A DNA stretch of 64,000 bases. Origin: Rhizobiaceae bacterium (GTDB taxonomy: Bacteria; Pseudomonadota; Alphaproteobacteria; Rhizobiales; Rhizobiaceae). The first letter of the stretch is position 1. Each line of letters starts with the position of its first letter. The notes beneath the pieces are model-generated. The model searched no databases. It saw only the letters and a list, made by a program, of their open reading frames with translations, and was not told where the DNA came from. Below are positions 1 to 9,412 of the stretch, one piece after another. Location of the stretch: positions 1-64,000 of the forward strand of contig JAHBYV010000001.1 of NCBI GenBank assembly GCA_019635795.1. The letters run 5' to 3'. A program made the translations under genes and the position numbers.

Positions 1-488
1 AAGCTGGTTCCGCATTCGAAATCGACAGCTACATGCCGCACGTTGTTGGCGGTCTGAAGTATGCTGGCGGCTGGGGTGCGATCACCGGTGTTGTCGGCTA
101 CGACAGCGTTTATGAAGAGTGGGCTGGTAAGCTCCGCCTCGACGTGAACGTGAACGACGCATTGTCGCTGTTCGCAATGGCTGGCTATGGCTCAGACGAC
201 GATTGGGCTTACAGCAACTACAAGCCATGGAACGGCAACTGGGCTGTTTGGGCCGGTGCTTCGTACAAGTTCTCGGAAAAGGCTACCTTCAACATCCAGG
301 GTAACTATGCTGAGGGCTTCGACGGCTTCGACGGCGATTGGGGCGTTGCTGCCAACGTCGATTACGAAATCGTCAAGGGCCTGCACATCATTCCGGAAGT
401 CACCTACACCGACTACGGCACTGTTGATAACGATGCTCCTGGCGTCGAAGGCTTCGGCGGCTTCCTCCGCTTCCAGCGCAATTTCTAA
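1..488 (+). CDS. Outer-membrane porin, 3' part (Omp2/alphaproteobacterial porin family)
   Basis: This is the C-terminal ~161 residues of a protein whose 5' end lies outside the window; the frame is open from base 3. The sequence alternates short hydrophobic/aromatic strands with Gly/Asp-rich turns and ends in Phe (…RFQRNF), the C-terminal signature recognised by the BAM complex for beta-barrel insertion. Repeated Trp/Tyr-rich strands and acidic loops resemble the 16-stranded trimeric general porins of Brucella (Omp2a/Omp2b). Its role would be passive diffusion of small hydrophilic solutes across the outer membrane. A strong intrinsic terminator follows 22 bases after the stop. Which paralogue it is cannot be decided from the fragment. 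Confidence 0.85.
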   Translation, partial: AGSAFEIDSYMPHVVGGLKYAGGWGAITGVVGYDSVYEEWAGKLRLDVNVNDALSLFAMAGYGSDDDWAYSNYKPWNGNWAVWAGASYKFSEKATFNIQGNYAEGFDGFDGDWGVAANVDYEIVKGLHIIPEVTYTDYGTVDNDAPGVEGFGGFLRFQRNF

Positions 489-510
489 TCAGCTCTCAAG
501 CTGATGAAGA

Positions 511-540
511 AAGCCCGGCAGGCAACTGCCGGGCTTTTTT
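511..540 (+). terminator. Intrinsic terminator of the porin gene
   Basis: A perfect 11-bp stem (511-521 with 526-536, including the closing G-C pair) carries a GCAA tetraloop at 522-525 and runs into a T tract (535-540). This is a textbook Rho-independent terminator, placed 22 bases after the porin stop. The next gene lies on the opposite strand. Confidence 0.92.
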
Positions 541-550
541 GTGTGCAACA

Positions 551-1435
551 TCAGTCGGATCGGCGAAAGAAGTCGGCGATATCCCGATCAATTCCAAATT
601 TGTGAAGGATAGGCGCGTGACCCTGTCCACGTGCAACAACGATCTCAAGTGCCGGATGGTGCTTCTTCATCTCGCTAACCGTCTCAGGTGACAGCAACAG
701 CGAGTTCTCTCCGCGAATCACCATTAGCGGGATGGCATTCATCGCCTCGAACTGCGGCCAAAGCGTTGGAACAGGCTGCGAAAGATCAAATGCTGCCAGT
801 CCGTTCAACAGAGCCGGATCAAAATCGGGACGGATTTCTCCATTGATTTCGCGATACAGGGCGTGGGCGACATCAAGCCAGTCATTGTCGTCAAGGGCAC
901 CAAAAGCTTCGCGATGCAAGGCCTTCTGAACATCTGCCGCTTGCTTAAATGTTTGAAGACGGACAGTGGGTGCGTTCAGGTAGGATTTTATGAGCGCGAG
1001 ACCAGCGGGTTCCAGAACTGGTCCGACATCGTTGAAGACAACTGATTGCAACATTTCCGGGCGCAAAACGGCTAATACGTGCGCGATCAATCCGCCGCGC
1101 GAAGTTCCTATGAAATGCGCTTTTGTGATCCCGAGTGTATCCAACCCGGAGATGATGTCGCTTGTCTCAACGCCGATCTCATATTTTTTCCAATCGGCAT
1201 CATATTGAGACAGGCCACGTCCACGATAGTCGAAACACACAACCTGTCGAGGCCGATATGAATCTTGAGCAAGACGAGCTGCTAAAGCGCTGAAATCACG
1301 ATGGTTTCGGGTCAACCCGGGGAGGCACACAATTGGAGCGGCGTCAGGCTGCTTTTCTCCATGAAGGCGCAGGTGAAGACGTAGTCCGTCCGCAGAATCA
1401 TAAAAGAAATCCTCGACGTGAGCGGCATCAGGCAT
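551..1435 (-). CDS. Alpha/beta hydrolase
   Basis: A 294-residue cytosolic alpha/beta-hydrolase-fold protein with no signal peptide. The nucleophile elbow is GTSRG with Ser112, the oxyanion region is LPGLTRN (38-44), and the catalytic His is probably His273 in GQGHAP. The position that in relatives usually carries the acidic residue (RGxxSD) reads RGENSL (241-246), so the Asp is Leu here; Glu243 or another acid may substitute. The ATG at 1435 is preceded by GGAGGT at good spacing. The substrate is unknown. It sits convergent to the porin gene and divergent from dapA, separated from dapA by 194 bp. The fold is sure, the function open. Confidence 0.85.
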   Translation of the reverse strand: MPDAAHVEDFFYDSADGLRLHLRLHGEKQPDAAPIVCLPGLTRNHRDFSALAARLAQDSYRPRQVVCFDYRGRGLSQYDADWKKYEIGVETSDIISGLDTLGITKAHFIGTSRGGLIAHVLAVLRPEMLQSVVFNDVGPVLEPAGLALIKSYLNAPTVRLQTFKQAADVQKALHREAFGALDDNDWLDVAHALYREINGEIRPDFDPALLNGLAAFDLSQPVPTLWPQFEAMNAIPLMVIRGENSLLLSPETVSEMKKHHPALEIVVARGQGHAPILHKFGIDRDIADFFRRSD

Positions 1436-1582
1436 GGTTCAGACCTCCGGCGCGCAATTATGGCAGGCACAAAATTGCTAGGGACTATGCGCGGACGCGT
1501 CAATTATGCAACCGACTGCTGCTTCCGTTCAAAGACGTGCTAAATCAGTGGCGCAAAGGCCGGGATTGGGTTAGAGACGAAT

Positions 1583-1606
1583 GCGGCGCGATTGGCGCCG
1601 CCTTTT
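1583..1606 (+). promoter_or_regulatory. Terminator-like hairpin in the dapA leader
   Basis: A perfect 7-bp GC stem (1583-1589 with 1595-1601, loop 1590-1594) is followed by CCTTTTG. It ends 28 bases before the dapA ATG and just before its AGGGAG ribosome-binding site (1612-1617). It could be an attenuator-type terminator in the dapA leader, or a transcript barrier for anything initiated further upstream. No leader peptide or known riboswitch is visible, so regulation is inference. Confidence 0.45.
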
Positions 1607-1629
1607 GTTTTCAGGGAGTTATACGGCAG

Positions 1630-2511
1630 ATGTTCAGCGGATCGTTTACAGCGTTGGTGACGCCCTTTGAAAAAGGCGGAGCGTTCGACGCAAAAGCGTT
1701 CCGAGCCTTTGTCGAATGGCAGATATCCGAGGGCACCAATGGGCTGGTTCCTGTTGGCACCACCGGCGAATCGCCGACGCTATCGCATGAGGAACATCGC
1801 GAAGTCGTGCGAACCTGTGTTGAGGTCGCAAAGGGACGTATTCCGGTAATTGCTGGCGCAGGTTCCAACAATACAGCTGAAGCAGTTGGCCTCGTCCGGT
1901 TCGCCGAGGAGGTGGGGGCAGATGCTGCTCTCGTCGTCACTCCCTATTACAACAAGCCAACGCAGCGGGGCCTTTATGAGCACTTCGCCACAGTGGCAAA
2001 GGCAACCCGCCTGCCAATCATAATCTACAATATTCCTCCGCGTTCAGTCATCGATATGACGCCAGAAACCATGGGAAGATTGGCGAATGATTTCAAGAAT
2101 ATAGTAGGGGTCAAGGATGCCACCGGAAAGGTGGAGCGGGTTTCTGAACAGCGCATGACATGCGGCACGGATTTTGTGCAATTGTCCGGCGAAGACGCAT
2201 CGGCGCTGGGCTTCAATGCACACGGTGGTGTTGGCTGCATATCGGTGACCTCGAACGTAGCTCCACGGCTTTGCTCTGAATTTCAGGCAGCCACGTTGTC
2301 GGGAGACTCGAAGAAGGCTCTTGAATTGCAGGACCGCCTCATGCCGCTTCACAAGGCAATTTTCATCGAAGCCGGTGTAACTGGTTCCAAGTATGCGCTT
2401 TCACGCCTTGGCAAGCTGGAAAATGTCGTTCGTTGCCCGCTGGTGACGATTGAAACATCAACTGCAGAGAAGATTGACGCCGCAATGAAACATGCGGGGT
2501 TGATTAATTAG
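1630..2511 (+). CDS. dapA: 4-hydroxy-tetrahydrodipicolinate synthase
   Basis: Condenses pyruvate with aspartate-4-semialdehyde, the first committed step of the lysine/diaminopimelate branch that feeds peptidoglycan. The 293-residue length is normal. Visible family signatures are GTTGE (43-47, including the Thr44/Thr45 pair), Tyr107, Tyr133 in IIYNIPPRS and the Schiff-base Lys162 in VGVKDATG. An open frame extends about 300 bases upstream, but the family N-terminus ([13 protein letters not shown]) starts at the ATG at 1630, with AGGGAG 12 bases before it. smpB follows after 23 bp, a common alphaproteobacterial pairing, so the two are probably co-transcribed. Confidence 0.97.
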   Translation: MFSGSFTALVTPFEKGGAFDAKAFRAFVEWQISEGTNGLVPVGTTGESPTLSHEEHREVVRTCVEVAKGRIPVIAGAGSNNTAEAVGLVRFAEEVGADAALVVTPYYNKPTQRGLYEHFATVAKATRLPIIIYNIPPRSVIDMTPETMGRLANDFKNIVGVKDATGKVERVSEQRMTCGTDFVQLSGEDASALGFNAHGGVGCISVTSNVAPRLCSEFQAATLSGDSKKALELQDRLMPLHKAIFIEAGVTGSKYALSRLGKLENVVRCPLVTIETSTAEKIDAAMKHAGLIN

Positions 2512-2534
2512 CCGTCACGGCCCAATTGACCGGC

Positions 2535-3014
2535 ATGGCACCTGGAAAGAAATCAGACCCGAACAATAAAGTCGCCGCGGAAAACCGCAAGGCGCGCTTT
2601 TCCTATGAGATTCTGGACACGATCGAGGCTGGCCTCGTTTTGACCGGAACCGAGGTAAAGTCATTGCGCGGTGGTCATGCGAACATTCAAGAGTCATATG
2701 CTTCGCTCGAGAACGGCGAGATGTGGCTCATAAACTCATATTTGCCTGAGTATCTGCAGGGCAATCGCTTCAATCACCAACCGCGCAGGCATCGCAAACT
2801 TTTGTTGAGCAAACGCGAGATGGCGCGCTTGGCGCAGGCGGTTGAGCGCGATGGCATGACCATGGTTCCGTTGAAGATCTATTTCAACGACCGGGGCAGG
2901 GCAAAGCTTCTGTTGGCTGTGGCGCGCGGCAAGAAACTGCACGACAAGCGGGAGACCGAGAAAAAGCGCGATTGGGCGCGAGAGCGCGGACGTTTGTTGA
3001 AAGAGCGTGGCTGA
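2535..3014 (+). CDS. smpB: SsrA-binding protein SmpB
   Basis: A small basic RNA-binding protein that delivers tmRNA to stalled ribosomes for trans-translation. It has 159 residues from the ATG at 2535; a TTG at 2526 would add three residues. The family pattern is clear: ENRKARF, a TGTEVKSLR strand, [15 protein letters not shown] and the Lys/Arg-rich C-terminal tail ([14 protein letters not shown]) that fills the mRNA channel. It lies 23 bp after dapA. The tmRNA gene itself is not recognisable in this window. Confidence 0.96.
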   Translation: MAPGKKSDPNNKVAAENRKARFSYEILDTIEAGLVLTGTEVKSLRGGHANIQESYASLENGEMWLINSYLPEYLQGNRFNHQPRRHRKLLLSKREMARLAQAVERDGMTMVPLKIYFNDRGRAKLLLAVARGKKLHDKRETEKKRDWARERGRLLKERG

Positions 3015-3175
3015 TTCATTCAGAATCTGTGCTTGAGAGGGGGAAACGCCATTTTTTCACCGCAATGTGATGGCGATGCGAACGCTTAGTTTGAAAGTTG
3101 TTAGCGCACCATCCTTCAGAGGCGTATCATAAGCCTTTCAGGGGATGCGTCGGGGTCTATCGGGAGGATAGGTCA

Positions 3176-3364
3176 ATGTCGATTGCAGATCGTTTTGTTA
3201 CCCAATTCATGCCTGGCTGGATGCGTCGCGAGAAGCAGGCGGCCTCTGCGGTAAAGCCTTTGGTCAAATCCGGGGTTTCTCGTAGCCGACCCATGGCTCC
3301 AAAGCCGGTTACGGCCTTCAAGCCCAAGCCGCTGAATCCGGATCAGTACAGTACGCATTTGTAA
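3176..3364 (+). CDS. Small hypothetical protein (62 aa)
   Basis: The ATG at 3176 is preceded by a strong GGGAGG at 3161-3167, which favours this start over the upstream one that would give 88 residues. The product is short, basic and Pro/Lys-rich in its second half, with a hydrophobic/aromatic N-terminal stretch (FVTQFMPGWM). I do not recognise a family. It sits alone between smpB and the convergent uracil-DNA glycosylase gene. The strong RBS supports it being translated; the function is unknown. Confidence 0.5.
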   Translation: MSIADRFVTQFMPGWMRREKQAASAVKPLVKSGVSRSRPMAPKPVTAFKPKPLNPDQYSTHL

Positions 3365-3381
3365 GCGTCTGACGTGGCGGG

Positions 3382-4032
3382 TTATCTGTCGAGGTAGCTC
3401 CGCACGTTTCTGAAAACCGAGACAAACATCTCTTGTGTGAGTACGCCTGTATTGGTGTTGTAGCGTGAGCAGTGATAGCTGGGAAAAATTGCTTTTCCCA
3501 GTAGCTCATATTGCGCACCATGCTTGAATGGATATGTGGCAACACGCTCACCGAGCGCTCGCACGGTCGACTGGTGCGCAATGGAACCCAGCGTGACAAT
3601 CGCCCTCAGGTTCGGAAAAGCGTTGAGCGTGGGGGTCAGGAACTGGCGACAGTTGCTGATTTCAGCTCCAACCGGCTTATTCTCCGGCGGCACACATCGC
3701 ACAGCATTCGTTATGGCAGTTTGTCGCAACGTAAGACCGTCATCCGTGCGTGCTTTAAACACGCCGCTCGCAAAACCAAGCTTAGTGAGCGTTGAGTAAA
3801 GCAAATCGCCGGCGTAGTCGCCGGTGAAGGGCCTTCCTGTCCGGTTGGCACCTCTGAGACCGGGCGCGAGGCCAACAATGAGCAGCCGTACATGATCGTG
3901 GCCTTCCGGTGGTAACCAGCTGGGCACAGGCGCGTTATGCCAGGCCGGTTCCCGACCGCGCCAATCAGTAATGAAGTCATGAAGTCTGGGGCAGATCGAG
4001 CAATCCCGATCTGGTTCAAGCACGGCGGCCAT
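3382..4032 (-). CDS. Type-5 uracil-DNA glycosylase (UDGb-like)
   Basis: A 216-residue DNA repair glycosylase removing uracil and possibly other deaminated bases. Four cysteines (C11, C14, C113, C129) in CSIC…RC…NC context match the [4Fe-4S] cluster of family-4/5 UDGs. Motif 1 reads GLAPGLRGANRTGRPFTGD (54-72), the family-5 form without the polar catalytic residue of family 4. Motif 2 is SYHCSRYNTNTG (185-196), where relatives usually have HPS, so Pro is Cys here. The N-terminal Met aligns with the family start. It lies 14 bp downstream of the NYN-domain gene and is probably co-transcribed with it. Confidence 0.87.
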   Translation of the reverse strand: MAAVLEPDRDCSICPRLHDFITDWRGREPAWHNAPVPSWLPPEGHDHVRLLIVGLAPGLRGANRTGRPFTGDYAGDLLYSTLTKLGFASGVFKARTDDGLTLRQTAITNAVRCVPPENKPVGAEISNCRQFLTPTLNAFPNLRAIVTLGSIAHQSTVRALGERVATYPFKHGAQYELLGKAIFPSYHCSRYNTNTGVLTQEMFVSVFRNVRSYLDR

Positions 4033-4046
4033 GGCTCGGTTACAAA

Positions 4047-4625
4047 TCAGAATTCGTCGCCAGGAATGTCTTGCTCGATGCGGCGCTGCGGGCGCTCGTT
4101 CGGGTCGCGGCCAACTTCATTCTTGAGGCTGATCAGGTCCACAAAGTGGTCCGCCTGCCTGCGCAGATCGTCGGAGATCATAGGCGGCTGCGAAGAAATT
4201 GTGGAAATGACGCTGACCTTTTTGCCCTTGCGTTGCAGGGCTTCCACGAGTGTGCGGAAATCACCGTCACCCGAGAAAATTACATAATGATCAAGGACTT
4301 CGGTTAGCTCCAGCGCATCAATCGCAAGCTCTATGTCCATATTGCCCTTGATCTTGCGGCGTCCGGCAGCGTCGGTGAATTCCTTGGCCGGTTTGGTGAC
4401 TACCTTGTATCCGTTATAGTCGAGCCAGTCGATCAACGGCCGAATAGAAGAATACTCCTGGTCTTCTATTAGTGCCGTGTAGTAGTAGGCACGCAACAGA
4501 TAACCGCGCTTCTGGAAATATGTTAGAAGCTTGCGATAATCGAGGTCAAACCCTAGTGACCGGGATGTGGCGTAAAGGTTCGCGCCATCAATGAATAGCG
4601 CAATTCGCTCTCTTGAATCGAACAT
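4047..4625 (-). CDS. NYN domain (LabA/DUF88-type) putative ribonuclease
   Basis: A 192-residue NYN-domain protein of the PIN-like nuclease fold. The expected acidic metal-binding set is visible: Asp13 in FIDGANLY, Asp97 in GNMDIELAIDAL, and Asp120/Asp122 in FSGDGDF. The C-terminal ~25 residues are charged and probably disordered. Family members are thought to act in RNA metabolism, but the substrate is unknown. It starts with ATG at 4625, divergent from rpoZ across a 230-bp region, and is followed by the UDG gene. Confidence 0.88.
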   Translation of the reverse strand: MFDSRERIALFIDGANLYATSRSLGFDLDYRKLLTYFQKRGYLLRAYYYTALIEDQEYSSIRPLIDWLDYNGYKVVTKPAKEFTDAAGRRKIKGNMDIELAIDALELTEVLDHYVIFSGDGDFRTLVEALQRKGKKVSVISTISSQPPMISDDLRRQADHFVDLISLKNEVGRDPNERPQRRIEQDIPGDEF

Positions 4626-4855
4626 CAGTATAGTTTCCCTGCAATAATTTGAACAACACTCCGCCGCGTCAGCGAAAATGCCATGCTGTTCGCGTTTCCG
4701 TCATCTGCAGAAATCGGCGCGTTTCTTGGCAAAAACAAGGCGACGAAATGTCCCTTTTTGCATGGATCATATAAGGCTTGCTCTTGAATTTAATGTGCGC
4801 TCAAGCTATGTGCCGCACTTCCTCCGGAAGAATGCTGTGATGAAAGGGGCGATAA

Positions 4856-5248
4856 ATGGCCCGCGTGACTGTTGAAGACTGCATCGACAAGGTCGATAAC
4901 CGATTTGAACTGGTTCTTCTCGCAAGCCATCGTGCACGCCTGATTTCTCAGGGTGCTGCGATAACTGTTCCGCGCGACAACGACAAGAATCCTGTCGTGG
5001 CGCTTCGTGAGATCGCAGATGAGATGCTGGCTCCTGAAGACCTCAAGGAAGATTTGATTCATTCGCTGCAAAAGCATGTCGAGGTGGACGAGCCGGAAGC
5101 AGAAGCTCCAGAAGTTGTTGACCAGGTGGTTGAAGGCGTTGAGCTGGCAGCCGAAGAAGACAACGTTACTTTTGACCGGATGAGCGAAGAAGAACTGCTT
5201 GCAGGCATCGAAGGTCTGGTAGCGCCGGAAAAAAGCGACGACTTTTAA
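4856..5248 (+). CDS. rpoZ: RNA polymerase omega subunit
   Basis: Assembly chaperone of RNA polymerase that holds the beta-prime C-terminus and forms part of a ppGpp site in proteobacteria. It has 130 residues; the N-terminal 60 show the family pattern ([37 protein letters not shown]), and the C-terminal half is the acidic tail usual in alphaproteobacteria. The RBS is AAAGGGG just before the ATG. It lies upstream of rsh, as in many proteobacteria, but a large hairpin separates the two. Confidence 0.96.
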   Translation: MARVTVEDCIDKVDNRFELVLLASHRARLISQGAAITVPRDNDKNPVVALREIADEMLAPEDLKEDLIHSLQKHVEVDEPEAEAPEVVDQVVEGVELAAEEDNVTFDRMSEEELLAGIEGLVAPEKSDDF

Positions 5249-5299
5249 GATTGTCGCTGGCGCGGCTCTTTCGTGCAGCCGGTTGTATAGATATGTGTA

Positions 5300-5339
5300 T
5301 CATGCGCCGTGTCATTCGACACGGCGCATGATGTTTATT
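5300..5339 (+). terminator. Perfect 14-bp hairpin between rpoZ and rsh
   Basis: Bases 5300-5313 pair perfectly with 5318-5331 around an ATTC loop, and the stem runs into TGTTTATTT. The stem is long and GC-rich, but the T run is interrupted. It begins 51 bases after the rpoZ stop and ends 27 bases before the rsh ATG. It most likely terminates or attenuates rpoZ transcripts, or stabilises their 3' end. No second copy was noticed in the window. Confidence 0.7.
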
Positions 5340-5358
5340 TAATGCTGAGAATATTGCC

Positions 5359-7581
5359 ATGATGCGCCAATACGAGCTTGTTGAGCGTGTACAGCGCTAC
5401 AAGCCCGACGTGAACGAAGCGCTGCTCAACAAAGCCTATGTCTATGCGATGCAAAAGCATGGGCATCAAAGGCGCGCATCCGGCGATCCATATTTTTCCC
5501 ATCCTTTGGAAGTTGCAGGCATTCTGACTGACATGCATCTTGATGAGGCGACCATCGCCGTTGCTTTGCTGCATGACACTATTGAGGACACATCTGCCAC
5601 CCGGCAGGAAATTGACGAGCTTTTCGGCCCGGATATCGGAAAGCTTGTCGAAGGGCTGACCAAGCTGAAAAAGCTTGATCTGGTTTCCAAAAAGGCAGAG
5701 CAGGCAGAAAACCTGCGCAAGCTGTTGCTGGCAATTTCAGATGACATACGCGTTTTGTTGGTCAAGCTGGCCGACCGAATCCACAACATGCGAACACTTG
5801 AGCATATGCGCGCCGACAAGCGCGTGCGCATTGCGGAAGAAACCATGGACATCTACGCGCCGCTTGCAGGCCGGATGGGTATGCAAAGTGTTCGCGAAGA
5901 GCTGGAGGATTTTGCATTTCGCACGATCAACCCGGACGCATATCGCACTGTCACCGCGCGATTGGCAGAAATGACGGAGCGCAATCGGACAGTTATTCAG
6001 GAGATCGAGGCTACACTTTCCGAGTTGTTCGGCAAACACGGTTTGAAAGCCGGTGTGAAAGGCCGACAGAAAAAGCCATGGTCTGTTTTCCGCAAGATGG
6101 AGGCCAAGGCTCTCTCGTTCGAGCAACTGTCCGATATTTTCGGGTTTCGTGTGGTGGTCGATACGGTCGATGATTGCTATCGCGCGCTTGGCTACGTTCA
6201 CACCAGCTGGTCGATGGTTCCGGGCCGCTTCAAGGACTATATCTCGACGCCCAAGCAGAACGACTATCGTTCAATACACACAACGATTGTCGGTCCGTCG
6301 CGTCAGCGTATTGAACTGCAAATTCGCACGGCTGCGATGAATGACGTTGCGGAATACGGCATTGCCGCACATGCAATCTACAAGGACAAGGGAAGCAGCG
6401 CAGCGCCCGCCCTTTCGAAGGATACCAATGCCTACGGCTGGTTGCGCCGCACGATTGAGCAGCTTTCCGAAGGCGACAATCCTGAAGAATTTCTTGAGAA
6501 CACGAAACTCGAACTGTTTCAGGACCAGGTATTCTGTTTCACCCCGAAGGGGATGCTGATTGCGTTGCCGAGGGGCGCAACGCCGATCGATTTCGCATAC
6601 GCCGTTCACACCAACGTGGGCAACACCTGCGTGGGAGCTAAGGTCAATGGCCGCATCATGCCGCTGATGACCGAACTGAAAAACGGAGATGAGGTCGAAA
6701 TCATTCGCTCCGATGCGCAGGTGCCACCCGCCGCATGGGAACATATGGTGGTAACGGGCAAGGCCCGCGCCGCCATTCGGCGAGCAACACGCATTGCGGT
6801 GCGCAAGCAATATTCCGGGCTTGGTTCTCGTATTCTCGAACGTGCTTTTTCGCGCGCTGGCAGAACATTCGACAAAGAGCGCATCAAGGCAGTTTTGCAT
6901 CGTCTGGCGCGCAAGGACATTGAAGATGTTCTGGCCGCAGTTGGACGCGGAGAGTTAGCGTCAACGGACGTGCTGCGGGCAGTTTTCCCGGACTACAAGG
7001 AAGAACGTATCGGACCGCAGCCTCCTCGGCAGCGCGAGGAAGGCTGGTTCAATATGCGCAACGCAGCCGGCATGTTGTTCAGGATTCCGGGCCGTTCGAC
7101 CAAGAAAGAAAAAGCTGACGAACGGTCGGATGGAGCCGTACCAATTCGGGGTGCGCGTGGGGATTTGCCGGTGCGCTTTGCCCCTGAAGGCGCGGTGCCG
7201 GGTGATCGGATTGTCGGCATAATCCAGCCCGGGCACGGCATAACGATCTATCCTATCCAGTCACCATCGCTGACTGCATTCGATGACCAGCCGGAAAGAT
7301 GGATCGACGTGCGTTGGGATATTGACGAAGAGATGAAGGAGCGGTTCCCGGCAAGGATCAACGTGACAGCTATCAATGCACCGGGTTCACTTGCAGAGAT
7401 TGCGCAGGTGATTGCGTCTAACGACGCAAACATCCATTCGCTCTCGATGGGCCGCACCGCGCCCGATTTCTCGGAAATGACCTTCGATCTGGAAGTCTGG
7501 CATTTGAAGCATCTCAATCAATTGCTATCAGAGCTTAAGAACTCGCCGGCGGTAAGTGATGCGCGCAGGGTGAACGGCTAG
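5359..7581 (+). CDS. rsh: Bifunctional (p)ppGpp synthetase/hydrolase
   Basis: A Rel/SpoT-type enzyme of 740 residues that both makes and degrades (p)ppGpp in the stringent response. The HD hydrolase domain is intact (HDTIED, 72-77; ADRIHN, 138-143). The synthetase domain carries RFKD at 290-293, the RxKD form of bifunctional enzymes rather than the EXDD form of RelA. A TGS domain (about 388-449) and a C-terminal ACT domain (about 665-740) follow. The start has two tandem ATGs and no strong RBS. pyrE follows after 7 bp. Alphaproteobacteria commonly have this single long RSH protein. Confidence 0.97.
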   Translation: MMRQYELVERVQRYKPDVNEALLNKAYVYAMQKHGHQRRASGDPYFSHPLEVAGILTDMHLDEATIAVALLHDTIEDTSATRQEIDELFGPDIGKLVEGLTKLKKLDLVSKKAEQAENLRKLLLAISDDIRVLLVKLADRIHNMRTLEHMRADKRVRIAEETMDIYAPLAGRMGMQSVREELEDFAFRTINPDAYRTVTARLAEMTERNRTVIQEIEATLSELFGKHGLKAGVKGRQKKPWSVFRKMEAKALSFEQLSDIFGFRVVVDTVDDCYRALGYVHTSWSMVPGRFKDYISTPKQNDYRSIHTTIVGPSRQRIELQIRTAAMNDVAEYGIAAHAIYKDKGSSAAPALSKDTNAYGWLRRTIEQLSEGDNPEEFLENTKLELFQDQVFCFTPKGMLIALPRGATPIDFAYAVHTNVGNTCVGAKVNGRIMPLMTELKNGDEVEIIRSDAQVPPAAWEHMVVTGKARAAIRRATRIAVRKQYSGLGSRILERAFSRAGRTFDKERIKAVLHRLARKDIEDVLAAVGRGELASTDVLRAVFPDYKEERIGPQPPRQREEGWFNMRNAAGMLFRIPGRSTKKEKADERSDGAVPIRGARGDLPVRFAPEGAVPGDRIVGIIQPGHGITIYPIQSPSLTAFDDQPERWIDVRWDIDEEMKERFPARINVTAINAPGSLAEIAQVIASNDANIHSLSMGRTAPDFSEMTFDLEVWHLKHLNQLLSELKNSPAVSDARRVNG

Positions 7582-7588
7582 GAACCAA

Positions 7589-8167
7589 ATGAACACAAGT
7601 GAAGTACTCGATATATTCCGCGAAGCTGGAGGCGTTCTGGAAGGGCATTTTATCCTGACTTCCGGCTTGCGCAGCCCTGTCTTTCTTCAGAAGGCCCGTG
7701 TTTTCATGCATGCCGACAAAACCGAGAAGCTTTGCCGCGCGCTGGCCGGAAAGATTCGGGAAAATGTGTCTGGCCAGATTGATTATGTGGTCGGACCGGC
7801 AGTCGGTGGCTTGATCCCGGCCTACGAAACGTCAAGGCATTTGCACGTTCCTGCCATTTGGGTGGAGCGTGAGCAGGGCAAGTTCAAACTTCGTCGGTTT
7901 GAAATTGAAAAAGGCGCGAGGGTGGTCATCGTCGAAGATATTGTCACGACTGGCCTTTCCATTCGCGAAACCATTGAATGCTTGCGTGATCTCGGCGCGG
8001 AAGTGGTCGCTGCGGCATGCATTATTGATCGATCTGCGGGAAAGACGGATGTTGGCGTTCCGCTGATCGCTTTGGCTGAGTACGAAGTTCCGGCCTATCC
8101 GGCAGATGCGCTGCCTCCAGAGCTCGCAGCCATTCCGCCGATCAAGCCCGGAAGCAGAAACATTTAG
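7589..8167 (+). CDS. pyrE: Orotate phosphoribosyltransferase
   Basis: Converts orotate and PRPP to orotidine 5'-monophosphate in pyrimidine synthesis. The 192-residue protein has the PRPP-binding loop [13 protein letters not shown] (112-124) and an N-terminal [14 protein letters not shown] segment typical of the subgroup found in Rhizobiales. The ATG lies 7 bp after the rsh stop, so it is almost certainly in the same transcript. acpS follows after 9 bp. Dihydroorotase, the preceding pathway step, is encoded at about 14.7 kb. Confidence 0.96.
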   Translation: MNTSEVLDIFREAGGVLEGHFILTSGLRSPVFLQKARVFMHADKTEKLCRALAGKIRENVSGQIDYVVGPAVGGLIPAYETSRHLHVPAIWVEREQGKFKLRRFEIEKGARVVIVEDIVTTGLSIRETIECLRDLGAEVVAAACIIDRSAGKTDVGVPLIALAEYEVPAYPADALPPELAAIPPIKPGSRNI

Positions 8168-8176
8168 GATGGTGGA

Positions 8177-8590
8177 TTGATAATCGGCATCGGTAGCGAC
8201 CTGATAGATATAAGGCGCATAGAGCAAACGCTTCAACGCCATGAGGCGCGTTTCATTGCCCGCGTTTTCACCGATGTTGAGAGGGCGCGCTCAGAACGGC
8301 GGGCGCAGCGCGCCGCGTCCTACGCCAAGCGGTTTGCCGCCAAGGAAGCGTGCGCGAAGGCGCTTGGAACCGGCATTTCTGACGGCATATTCTGGCGCGA
8401 TATGGGCGTTGTGAACCTGCCCGGCGGCAAGCCGACAATGGAATTGACAGGTGGAGCGGCGAGGCGATTGAGTGAATTGCTGCCAGCCGGGCACCGCCCG
8501 CTGGTGCATCTTACGATCACCGACGATTATCCTTTGGCTCAGGCATTTGTTATCATCGAGGCAATTCCGGTCGAATTGCCGCCGCACTGA
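8177..8590 (+). CDS. acpS: Holo-[acyl-carrier-protein] synthase
   Basis: Transfers 4'-phosphopantetheine from CoA to Ser of acyl carrier protein. The 137-residue protein starts with TTG at 8177 (reading [12 protein letters not shown]), preceded by AGGA at suitable spacing; no in-frame ATG fits. The Mg-binding Asp8 in GIGSDLIDI and Glu57 in [12 protein letters not shown] are present. It follows pyrE by 9 bp. Its substrate AcpP is encoded at 49.9 kb in this window. Confidence 0.95.
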   Translation: MIIGIGSDLIDIRRIEQTLQRHEARFIARVFTDVERARSERRAQRAASYAKRFAAKEACAKALGTGISDGIFWRDMGVVNLPGGKPTMELTGGAARRLSELLPAGHRPLVHLTITDDYPLAQAFVIIEAIPVELPPH

Positions 8591-8658
8591 TACTGTTGTG
8601 CAGCGTTGCTCTTGGTTGTGTGAGCAACTATACCGAGCCAGCGAAATTTGAGGAATGC

Positions 8659-9408
8659 ATGAGCGTGGCTGACAAAGCTGGTAAAAAATCGGGCGGAATA
8701 GGCGAAACCGTTTCCGTCATTGTGCAGGCTCTGCTGTTGGCTCTTGTCATCAGAACGTTGTTTTTCCAGCCGTTCTCCATCCCCTCCGGCTCAATGCGGC
8801 CCACGCTGCTCGAAGGCGACTATCTGTTCGTTACGAAATGGGCGTATGGGTATTCGCGCTACTCGCTGCCGTTTTCTCCGCCGCTTTTCAACGGAAGGAT
8901 CTGGGGTGGTGAACCCGAGCGCGGCGATGTCGTGGTGTTCAAATATCCGCCAAACCCGCAGGTTGACTACATCAAGCGCGTGGTTGGGCTGCCCGGTGAT
9001 CGCATACAGATGCGTAGCGGCCAGCTTTTCATCAACGATGTAGCGGTGCCGCGCGAAAAGGTCGGTCAGATCGACAATCCAGATATTACGGCTGAGAACC
9101 GTCCGATCGATGTTTACAAGGAAACGCTGCCCAATGGCGTTTCATACAACACGTTCGATATTTACCCGGACAGTGAAACCGATAATACGCGCGAATTCGT
9201 GGTGCCCGCCGGACACTATTTCATGATGGGCGACAATCGGGACAATTCAGCGGATAGCCGCCTGTCGGTGGGCTATGTGCCATATGAAAATCTCGTTGGC
9301 CGCGCGAACATCATATTCTTTTCCATAGCGGGCAAGGCAAGCCCGCTCGAAATCTGGCGCTGGCCGACCGAATTGCGGCCGTCCCGTTTCTTTAACGTCA
9401 TAAGGTAG
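8659..9408 (+). CDS. lepB: Signal peptidase I
   Basis: Cleaves signal peptides from exported proteins at the periplasmic face of the inner membrane. The ATG at 8659 gives 249 residues and has GAGGAA upstream; an earlier start at 8596 would add an unconserved leader. One N-terminal membrane segment (about 17-36) precedes the catalytic Ser45 in IPSGSMRPTL and the general base Lys106 in YIKRVVGLPGD. The GDNRDNSADSR box is near the C-terminus. It sits in the acpS-lepB-rnc-era order typical of proteobacteria. Confidence 0.96.
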   Translation: MSVADKAGKKSGGIGETVSVIVQALLLALVIRTLFFQPFSIPSGSMRPTLLEGDYLFVTKWAYGYSRYSLPFSPPLFNGRIWGGEPERGDVVVFKYPPNPQVDYIKRVVGLPGDRIQMRSGQLFINDVAVPREKVGQIDNPDITAENRPIDVYKETLPNGVSYNTFDIYPDSETDNTREFVVPAGHYFMMGDNRDNSADSRLSVGYVPYENLVGRANIIFFSIAGKASPLEIWRWPTELRPSRFFNVIR

Positions 9409-9412
9409 TATC

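Noticed and set aside
3015..3175. Possible tmRNA next to smpB
   Set aside because: No tRNA-like ends or Ala-rich tag frame were recognised; a split tmRNA may lie elsewhere.
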